Positions 52,836 through 60,190 of a stretch of 64,000 nt of DNA are shown here, piece after piece. Positions within the stretch are counted from its first letter, which is position 1, and each line of letters begins with the position of its first letter. The notes below the pieces were generated by a model, which was not told the origin of the DNA, made no database searches, and saw only the letters and a program-made list of their open reading frames with translations. The position numbers and the translations under genes are program-made. Source of the stretch: Parashewanella curva (lineage in GTDB: Bacteria; Pseudomonadota; Gammaproteobacteria; Enterobacterales; Shewanellaceae); NCBI RefSeq assembly GCF_003675895.1, contig NZ_ML014762.1, positions 24,066 through 88,065 on the forward strand. The letters are read 5' to 3'.

Positions 52836-54107
52836 ATGGCGCTTTGTATATCATCAAAAGAGTGTGTTCGCCTGGGAATAGATAATCATGATAGTTTGCA
52901 CCTTCCTCAAGATGTTTTATCCCAGCTGAAATGCCCTCAAAAAAATAAACTTGTAATAAGGGTTGGCACCTCTAACGGTGGCATGCTGCTTGGCTACCAT
53001 TTCGAATATAAGGAACATCCATGTGATTTAAGGCTGTCAGAATGGTTTATGGAATATACCGAACCGTCTGTCGCTCGAGCGGCTGTTTCTTCTTTCAAGT
53101 ATGCCGTTTGTTGTATCAGTAGCTCAGGCTATAAACCATTGTTACAAAATGAACCTGATAAAATTCAAAGCAAATTGATTAAAGCTGTTAAAGATAAATA
53201 TTTTGAACGAAAAAGTTTATTTTGGGATAGCTGTAGAGAAGGAAATCATAAACAACTAAATAAACAGCTTGCATTAGGCGTAAATCTTAATCATCGAAAT
53301 CGAACCGGTGTCTCAGGCTTGCATTTGGCAGCGGAAGCTGGACATTTAAAATGCGTGAAATTGCTTATTCGCAATGGCGCCAATATCAATGCAAAAACCT
53401 TTGATAAACATCAAACACCACTCTATTTAGCTTGCTGCCAGAATAAATTTGAAGTTGTACAATATTTGCTAAAGCAAGGTGCTAATCCATCCATTCCGAG
53501 AATTAAAGGCCGAACACCGTTGATGATAACCGTTTTCCATAGTCGCGTTATCTGCTTCGATATATTGCTAGATACAAACCTTCCTCTTGAGCAAAAAGAT
53601 AGCGAAGGCAGTACTGCATTGCATTATGCGGTCAATATTGGTCAGTATCACCGAGCAAGAAGCTTGCTTGAGAGAGGTGCTAACCCCAATTGTGTTGATT
53701 GTGATGGCGAAACCCCTTTGTTTGATGCCGTCCATGATGAAAATATTGCAATGGTGAAATTGCTCATCGATTTTGGTGCAAACCCACTGTTTAATGATCG
53801 CGGAGTGGAGTTAATCGGTTATGCCGCTTATTGCTCTCGAAAAGATATTTTCCTTAGTTTACTAAACCCATTAAATGCTAGAGATAGAAATTGGTATATC
53901 AATCTTTACAAGTTCTTATATTGTATGAGTGTGAAGCCTGAAGCACCAAACATTTTAACGATAAAAAAATGTCATTTTGGTGATGACTACTTTGAACGAT
54001 CAGAGGGGGGCAAAGTACAAGAAATACACAAGTGGATACTCTATTTAAAGAGGCCTAGTTTGGGGCCTGTTGTTGGTAAATTAAAAGCTTGGGAAGCATT
54101 TGTGTAA
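52836..54107 (+). CDS. Ankyrin-repeat protein (423 aa)
   Basis: About seven ankyrin repeats fill residues 126-345, for example GLHLAAEAGHLKCVKLLIRN, TPLYLACCQNKFEVVQYLL and TALHYAVNIGQYHRARSLL. The first 120 residues form a domain I cannot name, and the last 75 after the repeats are also unassigned. There is no signal peptide. The ribosome site is poor. The gene lies between an IS982-type remnant and a short IS derivative, with intron and REP fragments upstream, so it may have been brought in by mobile elements. Its repeats differ from those of the ankyrin protein at 1372-3027, so the two are not recent duplicates. Confidence 0.82.
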   Translation: MALCISSKECVRLGIDNHDSLHLPQDVLSQLKCPQKNKLVIRVGTSNGGMLLGYHFEYKEHPCDLRLSEWFMEYTEPSVARAAVSSFKYAVCCISSSGYKPLLQNEPDKIQSKLIKAVKDKYFERKSLFWDSCREGNHKQLNKQLALGVNLNHRNRTGVSGLHLAAEAGHLKCVKLLIRNGANINAKTFDKHQTPLYLACCQNKFEVVQYLLKQGANPSIPRIKGRTPLMITVFHSRVICFDILLDTNLPLEQKDSEGSTALHYAVNIGQYHRARSLLERGANPNCVDCDGETPLFDAVHDENIAMVKLLIDFGANPLFNDRGVELIGYAAYCSRKDIFLSLLNPLNARDRNWYINLYKFLYCMSVKPEAPNILTIKKCHFGDDYFERSEGGKVQEIHKWILYLKRPSLGPVVGKLKAWEAFV

Positions 54108-54135
54108 TAAACAGCCTATAAGCTTGTTGGGGTAT

Positions 54136-54313
54136 ACCTGATGTGTGATTAATTCTAAGGTTCTTGACGGAGAATACGATCCGTCATCCTCGCATGTAGT
54201 AAGTAGGGTTCTAGAGCCTTTGTGCTAAAAAAAGAAAAAGACACTGGATTCCTGCCTTCGCAGGAATGACATAATAAGCAATTTCAATGAGTTATAAAAA
54301 TCACACATTGGGT
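54136..54313 (+). mobile_element. Short IS982-type derivative carrying a REP-like repeat
   Basis: The left end ACCTGATGTGTGATTAATT and the following CTAAGGTTCTTGACGGAGAA copy the left end of the IS at 50961, but 33 bases between two TGATTAATT direct repeats are missing. The right end (AATCACACATTGGGT) is the inverted partner, matching 13 of 15 bases. Between them lies a REP-like repeat (54182-54270). No transposase remains. It occupies most of the 247-base gap. Confidence 0.65.
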
Positions 54314-54354
54314 TAAGAGTAATAAGCAAGTATGTTTAGAAGAGTTTGAAAGTA

Positions 54355-54582
54355 TCAGTATTTAGTTTCGTTCTGCTCTGGTTCAACAATTAACTCATAA
54401 GGAATTGTGACTCTATAAGCATAATAACCCAACGGTCCAAATGAGAGGCTAATTAAAGACCATAGAATTTTATCAGGTGTCGTGAGTCGAACACTTGAAA
54501 CTGCAGCGCCAATCGCAAAGCAAGCGTGAGTAAGTAAGATACCCAGCAGTATAATTGTGTATAACGAATATGCAGAAGCCAC
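54355..54582 (-). CDS. Small membrane protein (75 aa)
   Basis: Two hydrophobic helices are visible (about 7-29, LYTIILLGILLTHACFAIGAA, and 40-58, LWSLISLSFGPLGYYAY), with a short acidic tail. I cannot assign a family. It follows the GST gene by 9 bases on the same strand and is probably cotranscribed with it. Confidence 0.6.
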   Translation of the reverse strand: MASAYSLYTIILLGILLTHACFAIGAAVSSVRLTTPDKILWSLISLSFGPLGYYAYRVTIPYELIVEPEQNETKY

Positions 54583-54591
54583 TGCTTTTCC

Positions 54592-55242
54592 TTATAAGAA
54601 GTATTCTTGTTCGTGTAGCAACCAAGGTTGGTACTTTTTCATTATCGACTCAAACCAAGAATGTTCTAGCCAATAATTTAACCAGCATTGTAGGTTAGGG
54701 TACGGCAAGCTATCAAATTTCTTTTTGTCAACAAAAGCAAACTGCCTGATAAAAGGAAATATCGCAAGGTCGGCTATGCTTGGTTTAGCGCCAAACAGAA
54801 AAGTATGCTGCGACAGCCGAGTTTCTAGATTTTCTATGAATGAACAGGCCATGGATAAGTAATGACTTTGCCCATGCTCTGGAAAACGATCGGCATATTT
54901 GTATCTGTCTAGCCAATGTTTAAACTCTTGATCATTGCGTTCAATTAAAGCTAGTACAGTTTCAGTTTGCTGAGAATAAGTAGCAAGAATATGATGAGGG
55001 TCATTACTGGTTAATGCCCACAACATAATATCCAAGCTTTCTTCTATCACCTTTTTATTTTGTGAGTCGGATACAATCATTACAGGCACAGTGCCTTTCG
55101 GAGAAACCTCTAACATTGATTGCGGCTTGTTCTTCAATTCGATTTCTCTGATCCGAACTGGAATTTTTGCAACGAGCAAACCTAAACGAGCACGCATGGC
55201 ATAAGGGCAGCGCCGAAAAGAATAAAGTAATGGGGAGGTCAT
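54592..55242 (-). CDS. Glutathione S-transferase family protein (216 aa)
   Basis: A thioredoxin-like N-terminal domain (about 1-80) has YSFRRCPYAMRARLGLLVA, with a Cys at the active-site position, the cis-Pro in GTVPVMIV and the glutathione-contacting EESLDIMLW. A helical C-terminal domain (about 90-205) shows the PSIADLAIFPFIRQ N-capping motif. It probably handles glutathione conjugates or repairs oxidised thiols. It lies between a small membrane-protein gene and ppx on the same strand. Confidence 0.85.
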   Translation of the reverse strand: MTSPLLYSFRRCPYAMRARLGLLVAKIPVRIREIELKNKPQSMLEVSPKGTVPVMIVSDSQNKKVIEESLDIMLWALTSNDPHHILATYSQQTETVLALIERNDQEFKHWLDRYKYADRFPEHGQSHYLSMACSFIENLETRLSQHTFLFGAKPSIADLAIFPFIRQFAFVDKKKFDSLPYPNLQCWLNYWLEHSWFESIMKKYQPWLLHEQEYFL

Positions 55243-55266
55243 AATGCTATTTGTTTATTCATATTT

Positions 55267-56748
55267 TTAACGCAATTCTAACTCAATATCTAACAAGGCC
55301 AAACGCTTTTGTTCTCGACGAAGATCTTTGATAAAAAGCTGGCTTTGCTTAGTTGCATGTGGCAACGAGAGCGTGAGGGTGTTTTCGCTGGCATGCGCCT
55401 TGTTGAAATCAAATTTACAGCCAATTCTTCCCAAGTTAGAAAGTACCGCAATACGTAAAATGCAGGTAAGGTAGATCAGACTTTGCTTATGCTGCGGGGC
55501 GAGAGTTTGAAAGTGGGTAATCGATGGCGTTTTACGGTGATTAGCGATAAGTGTGGCTAAGTCGCTTTGTAATTGCTCACTAAAACCAGGCAAATCACTG
55601 TTACTAATAATGTAACTACCATGTTTTTGATGCTGACGAGAGTTAATGTGAATGCCAATTTCGTGAAGACTTGCTGCAAAACCAAGCAGCCTAGCTTGAT
55701 CTCGAATTCCCCATTCGTCAGCGACATGTTCAAATAAATCCATAGCCATGTTACTGACCTTATGAGCATGGTTAAAATCAACATGGTAAAGTTTCGCAAT
55801 GCTCTGAACGGTTCTTAGTTGCACATCTTGGTATTGACCGATTTTAGCTAATTCGTATAAAACGCCTTCCCGTAAAGCGCTCGATGCAAAGCTAAGATTA
55901 CTGATTGAAAGTCTTTTAAAACAACTTATTAGAATGGCTAGAGCTGCGGGAATTAAAAGAGTTCTTCGATCCTCTACATTTTCGAAGAAAACTTGTTCAA
56001 TATTTTTGCATTCAATTAAGTGCTGCTTTAATGCTTTTAGGTTTTTTAAGGTAAGTTCAGTTTCACCAACAACTTCTTTCACTGCTTCGACAATAGCTTT
56101 TACTGAACCTGAACTGCCTAATACTGTCGTCCATTCAGTATTAAAATAGGTTTTTGATAAGGTTGCTAATTGCTTATCTGCGGCAGTCATGGCGGCTTTA
56201 AAGTGTTCTTTCGTTAGTTCCCCATGATGGAAAAAGTGCTCATGGAAGCTAACGCACCCACAGCGTAAACTCGATAAGTGGGTCGGCTTGGTTTTTTTTC
56301 CTATGACCACTTCTGTGGAGCCGCCACCAATATCAATCACTAAGTTGCGCTGAGTCAACACTTGGTTTTGAGCTATGCCACTGTATATGAGTCGTGCTTC
56401 CTCATGCCCTGAAATAATCTCAATAGGATAAGGAAGTACATTTCTAGCTGCTTGCAGAAATTCATTAACGTTAGTTGCAACTCTAAGCGTATGTGTGGCT
56501 ACGGGTCTAACTTGGGTTTGCTCAAGTTCAGAAAAGCGTTGAGCGAAGTCTTTTAGGCAATTTACGCCTCGCTCAATAGCTTCTTGTGAAAGTTGATTTT
56601 TATGGTTCAGCCCTTGAGCGAGTTTTACTTGCTGCTTCTCTTTGTGAAGTATTTGTAAGCTGCCATCTTGTTCTCTAGCGATGACTAAATGGAAGCTGTT
56701 GGACCCCATGTCAATTGCAACGAAATGCTTTTGTAAAACTCGACTCAT
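55267..56748 (-). CDS. ppx: Exopolyphosphatase (Ppx/GppA family)
   Basis: Ppx removes terminal phosphates from polyphosphate. The 493-residue protein has the ASKHA phosphate-binding start FVAIDMGSNSFHLVIA near 11, the sugar-kinase-like DIGGGSTEVVIG near 140 and an HD-type C-terminal domain with LGFAASLHEIGIHI near 345. The ATG giving MSRVLQ lies one base past the ppk1 stop codon, favouring translational coupling; a TTG four codons upstream is in frame but less likely. It forms a two-gene unit with ppk1, which makes the polymer it degrades. Confidence 0.93.
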   Translation of the reverse strand: MSRVLQKHFVAIDMGSNSFHLVIAREQDGSLQILHKEKQQVKLAQGLNHKNQLSQEAIERGVNCLKDFAQRFSELEQTQVRPVATHTLRVATNVNEFLQAARNVLPYPIEIISGHEEARLIYSGIAQNQVLTQRNLVIDIGGGSTEVVIGKKTKPTHLSSLRCGCVSFHEHFFHHGELTKEHFKAAMTAADKQLATLSKTYFNTEWTTVLGSSGSVKAIVEAVKEVVGETELTLKNLKALKQHLIECKNIEQVFFENVEDRRTLLIPAALAILISCFKRLSISNLSFASSALREGVLYELAKIGQYQDVQLRTVQSIAKLYHVDFNHAHKVSNMAMDLFEHVADEWGIRDQARLLGFAASLHEIGIHINSRQHQKHGSYIISNSDLPGFSEQLQSDLATLIANHRKTPSITHFQTLAPQHKQSLIYLTCILRIAVLSNLGRIGCKFDFNKAHASENTLTLSLPHATKQSQLFIKDLRREQKRLALLDIELELR

Positions 56749-56749
56749 A

Positions 56750-58843
56750 TTATTCACCAACCTTGTTTAGCCACTGTGCATTGTTGGCTTCATAATCTTG
56801 GAGGTATTCATAAATGGCTTGTTGAGAGCGAACTTTTTTCTTGTTTCCACGTCTTCGATATGGATTTGACTGCTCTGCATTTAATATTCTTGCTTTAGTA
56901 TTATCGCTAAAGTGAATATTTAAAATATCTGATAGCATTTTTTTGAGCTTCGGCTCGTATATTGGTGTGCTTACCTCAATACGATTATCGATATTTCTGG
57001 TCATCCAGTCAGCTGATGACAGAAACATTTTTTGCTCACCTCCAGCATGAAATACCATGATACGTGAGTGTTCCAAAAAGCGATCTACGATACTAACAAC
57101 CTCAATATTTTGGCTTTGTTCTGGTACTTTAGCAATAAGGGAGCACATACCTCGTACCAGTAATTTTATCTTAACTCCTGCGTTAGAAGCGCTATACAAT
57201 TTGCGGATCAACTGTTTATCTACTAAGTTGTTGACTTTCAAGATGATGCTGGCTTTTTTGTTGCTTTTTGCAGCTGTAATTTCGTCTTCGATTAATCGAT
57301 AAATACTTCTTCGAGAATTGTAAGGTGAAACAATTAAGTGGTTAAACTTATCTTGGCGATAAGGGTGCTGGATCAAATGAAACACTTGCTGTACTTCTTC
57401 AGCGATTTCTTGGTTGGCAGTAAATAACGAAAAATCGGTATAAATTTTGGCGGTTTTTTCATTGAAGTTACCAGAGCCAATATGACAATATAGGCGAGTT
57501 TGGTTGGCTTCATTACGACCAATTACACAAATTTTAGAGTGTACCTTTAAGCTGGGTATCCCGTGGTGAACCTGAACGCCTGCTTCAACTAGTTTACGTG
57601 TCCATTCGATATTTGCTTCCTCATCAAACCTTGCTCTAAGCTCCAAAATAACCATGACTTTTTTACCATTACTTACCGCATCTATTAATGACTGAATAAT
57701 GCGTGAGTTTTTGGCAACACGATACAAGGAAATATTGATGAATTTAACAGCAGGATCATAAGCGGCTTGACGAATAAATTCAGTGACATAGGAGTATTTA
57801 TGGTAAGGATAATTCAATAAAATATCGTTTTGGGCAATGGCTTGGAATACATTGTGATAATGGTCAAACAAGCTGCTAGGAATAGCCGTTAGTTTTTCGT
57901 ATTCCAGTGACTTACGGCTAGGATTTGGAAATGCCATAAAATCTTTAAAGTTATGATAACGACCGCCGGCTACTAAAAACTCAGTAGAGCTGATTTGTAG
58001 TCGTGTTTTGAGCATTTGCAGCATGTGTTCTGGCATTTCGCGGTCATATACTAATCTTACAGGTTCCGCGGTTAAGCGCTTTTTTAAGCCTTTCGACATT
58101 CGCTCAAGCTGGGTATTATCCAATTCGTCAGTGATATCAAATTCGGCGTCTCTTGTGAGCTTCATGGCATACACATCGATATCATCGTATTCAAAAAATG
58201 GTCTAAACAGCTCATCGGCACAAAAGCGAATAATATTATCTAGCAAAATTAAGTGCTTTTTCGATTTGGTGCTTTCCGCAGGTAGTTTTACAAACCTAGG
58301 GACACTTTTTGTCGGTACTTCAATCAAACTATATTGACGGCGTTTATCCGTATATAAACAAATGCAAAGATAGGTAACGCCATCAGATATTTGTTGGGTT
58401 AGATCTCGGTTTTTACTGACGATAATAGGAGAGATATGTCGTTTTAAGTGATCTTTAAAATAAGTCATCAACCAAGATTGATGAAAACTAGAAAGTTGAA
58501 ACTCATTAATGAGAAAAATGTTTTTTCTCGCTAGCTCTAGCATCAGCTCATTGTAATTTTTGTCAAATCGCTCTTGTAGCTCAAGCACTTTATCCTGAAT
58601 AAGGTTCATTAGGGTCTGGTTATGCTGCATTTTATCTTGATTGAAATTATCAATCAGAATGGCACGCCTGATTTCTGCAACACGAACCCTGAAAAACTCA
58701 TCAAGATTACTAGAAAAAATACCTAAAAACCTTACACGCTCAACAAGTGGAACGTTTTCATCACATGCTTCTTGTAATACACGCTCATTGAACGAAAGCC
58801 ACGACAATTCTTTAGACATAGTAGGTTTGATCATTTTCGACAC
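56750..58843 (-). CDS. ppk1: Polyphosphate kinase Ppk1
   Basis: Ppk1 makes polyphosphate from ATP at the inner membrane. At 697 residues it has the usual length, with KELSWLSFNERVLQEACDE near residue 10, ISLYRVAKNSRIIQSLIDA near 372, the first active-site His in VHSKICVIGR near 430 and HIGSGNFNEKTAKIYTD near 450. The C-terminal domain has the second phospholipase-D-like half (RGMCSLIAKVPEQS). It is followed by ppx. A Pho-box-like sequence lies 126 bases upstream. Confidence 0.95.
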   Translation of the reverse strand: MSKMIKPTMSKELSWLSFNERVLQEACDENVPLVERVRFLGIFSSNLDEFFRVRVAEIRRAILIDNFNQDKMQHNQTLMNLIQDKVLELQERFDKNYNELMLELARKNIFLINEFQLSSFHQSWLMTYFKDHLKRHISPIIVSKNRDLTQQISDGVTYLCICLYTDKRRQYSLIEVPTKSVPRFVKLPAESTKSKKHLILLDNIIRFCADELFRPFFEYDDIDVYAMKLTRDAEFDITDELDNTQLERMSKGLKKRLTAEPVRLVYDREMPEHMLQMLKTRLQISSTEFLVAGGRYHNFKDFMAFPNPSRKSLEYEKLTAIPSSLFDHYHNVFQAIAQNDILLNYPYHKYSYVTEFIRQAAYDPAVKFINISLYRVAKNSRIIQSLIDAVSNGKKVMVILELRARFDEEANIEWTRKLVEAGVQVHHGIPSLKVHSKICVIGRNEANQTRLYCHIGSGNFNEKTAKIYTDFSLFTANQEIAEEVQQVFHLIQHPYRQDKFNHLIVSPYNSRRSIYRLIEDEITAAKSNKKASIILKVNNLVDKQLIRKLYSASNAGVKIKLLVRGMCSLIAKVPEQSQNIEVVSIVDRFLEHSRIMVFHAGGEQKMFLSSADWMTRNIDNRIEVSTPIYEPKLKKMLSDILNIHFSDNTKARILNAEQSNPYRRRGNKKKVRSQQAIYEYLQDYEANNAQWLNKVGE

Positions 58844-58968
58844 GAATGTAATTCCTTTAACAACGTGGGCTACTGAGTTCTTTGTTTGAGATCCCTAAAT
58901 GGAAAAATTGGAGACTCTAAGAAAAACTTGGAGTAACAGTAATTTACCATGTAACTAGTATTAGCATT

Positions 58969-58986
58969 ATTTCAGTTTTGTGACAC
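58969..58986 (-). promoter_or_regulatory. Candidate Pho box upstream of ppk1
   Basis: On the minus strand GTGTCACAAAACTGAAAT matches 14 of 18 positions of CTGTCATAWAWCTGTCAY. Its place, 126 bases before ppk1, suits phosphate control of polyphosphate synthesis. The second direct-repeat half is degenerate. Confidence 0.35.
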
Positions 58987-59060
58987 TTTGTTTTTGGAAT
59001 TCGATGAAACATGTACCAAAAGAAAAACTACTGAGGTCTATGCATAATTTGGTTAATAAG

Positions 59061-59198
59061 CTAAGTTTTAGGTTTATTTTTTAGAGAAAAGTACCACATA
59101 ACAGCGGGTTTAATGAGAAACAAAAATAAGAAAAATAAAAGGCCAATGAGCATTCCTACCCAAGGGTTCTCTTTTGTAGCCCAAAGTATAAATTCCAT
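59061..59198 (-). CDS. Small single-helix membrane protein (45 aa)
   Basis: A clear short gene: an AGAAGGAG ribosome site lies about 8 bases before the ATG. The product MEFILWATKENPWVGMLIGL continues as a single hydrophobic helix (about 14-36) and ends with a basic tail (FSLKNKPKT). The N-terminus carries charged residues and two Trp. I do not recognise the family. The gene is isolated on the minus strand upstream of ppk1, and a CRP/FNR-like site lies 58 bases upstream of its start. Confidence 0.7.
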   Translation of the reverse strand: MEFILWATKENPWVGMLIGLLFFLFLFLIKPAVMWYFSLKNKPKT

Positions 59199-59255
59199 CT
59201 TGAAACTCCTTCTAATCATTAAAATATTAATATATTAGAAAAATCTAATTTTACC

Positions 59256-59271
59256 TGTGAGTTAGATCAAT
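59256..59271. promoter_or_regulatory. CRP/FNR-type site upstream of the small membrane-protein gene
   Basis: TGTGAGTTAGATCAAT has a perfect TGTGA arm and a TCA core in the other, with the right six-base spacing for CRP; on the other strand it also resembles an FNR half-site (TTGAT). It lies 58 bases from the small gene and 164 bases from the gene at 59435. Confidence 0.45.
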
Positions 59272-59434
59272 TTTTTGTTTAAATTAAAAGTAAACAAAAG
59301 GTTAAATTAGGTTTACAAATATTGATTTGGGATCTACTCATGACCATAATGTATATCTGTTTTTAATGGTTTTTATAGCCATTGATATTTTGGTGTATGT
59401 ATCTTTACATCCTCCCTAATTATTAGGAGTTTTT

Positions 59435-60190
59435 ATGACTCTTGTTGTTACTCCAAGTTATTCTAAGATTCATGATTTTGCCCATTTCAACTGGGAGCAA
59501 CCTAGTGCGGAATGTTTTATTGAAAGTGGTAAAAAATATCAAATTCGCAATTGCGCTCGTAGTAGCGAGCTTTATGTTGAAAGACTTAGTCCTTACAGTA
59601 GCGGTTTGAGAGGACTTTTTGAGTGCTTTTGCAGCTTTTTTCTAGCCAAAATCAATAGCCGTAATCGAGACGAGCTAGGTGACATTCTTAGAGGTGAGGG
59701 GATAAGAGCAGTTGGGAAGGCATCAGGGAATATTTTTGGACGATTTCAAGTGAATACTAAATATCGTACAAACTTGCATCAATTTTCAATGGAAAAACCA
59801 AAGTTATTCAAGCAGGCAAAGCAGCAAGTGGATATTTTACGTCAAGTTCCAAAGGCTGAATCAAGGTTGGATATCAATAGTTCAGATAGCCCGATCCAGC
59901 ATCGCTGTCCGATATCAGGCTATATACTGAATCATACAAATGCGGTTGTGTTAGAACATAATGGTCAATCGCTTGTGGTTTCCCGCCAAGGTATACGCTA
60001 CCAATTGCTGAATGATGATCCAAAATTCAGTAAAATCAGCCGTCAAATGATACTTGATTCTCAAATCAAAGCGTTGACTTCCGAAAATTACAATCTATCA
60101 AATTTTGGAGAGTGGTTGGTTGGCTTTCTCTCATCTTGTTCTCCGTTAGGTGTGAGCAAGGGAAAGTTGGCAGATATTGTCGTTGTGTGA
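59435..60190 (+). CDS. Orphan protein with a U-box-like C-terminal region (251 aa)
   Basis: No family is recognised with confidence. The C-terminal part, about residues 157-212, reads HRCPISGYILNHTNAVVLEH, then LVVSRQGIRYQLL and FSKISRQMILDSQI. The CPI opening, the beta-hairpin spacing and the closing SRQMI resemble U-box domains such as those of the NleG family of secreted E3 ligases. The first 150 residues are unassigned, with a Cys-rich stretch near 63. An AGGAG precedes the ATG. The last 103 bases overlap the convergent pdsS gene. If the reading is right, it could be an effector acting on host ubiquitin; this is an inference from pattern only. Confidence 0.6.
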   Translation: MTLVVTPSYSKIHDFAHFNWEQPSAECFIESGKKYQIRNCARSSELYVERLSPYSSGLRGLFECFCSFFLAKINSRNRDELGDILRGEGIRAVGKASGNIFGRFQVNTKYRTNLHQFSMEKPKLFKQAKQQVDILRQVPKAESRLDINSSDSPIQHRCPISGYILNHTNAVVLEHNGQSLVVSRQGIRYQLLNDDPKFSKISRQMILDSQIKALTSENYNLSNFGEWLVGFLSSCSPLGVSKGKLADIVVV

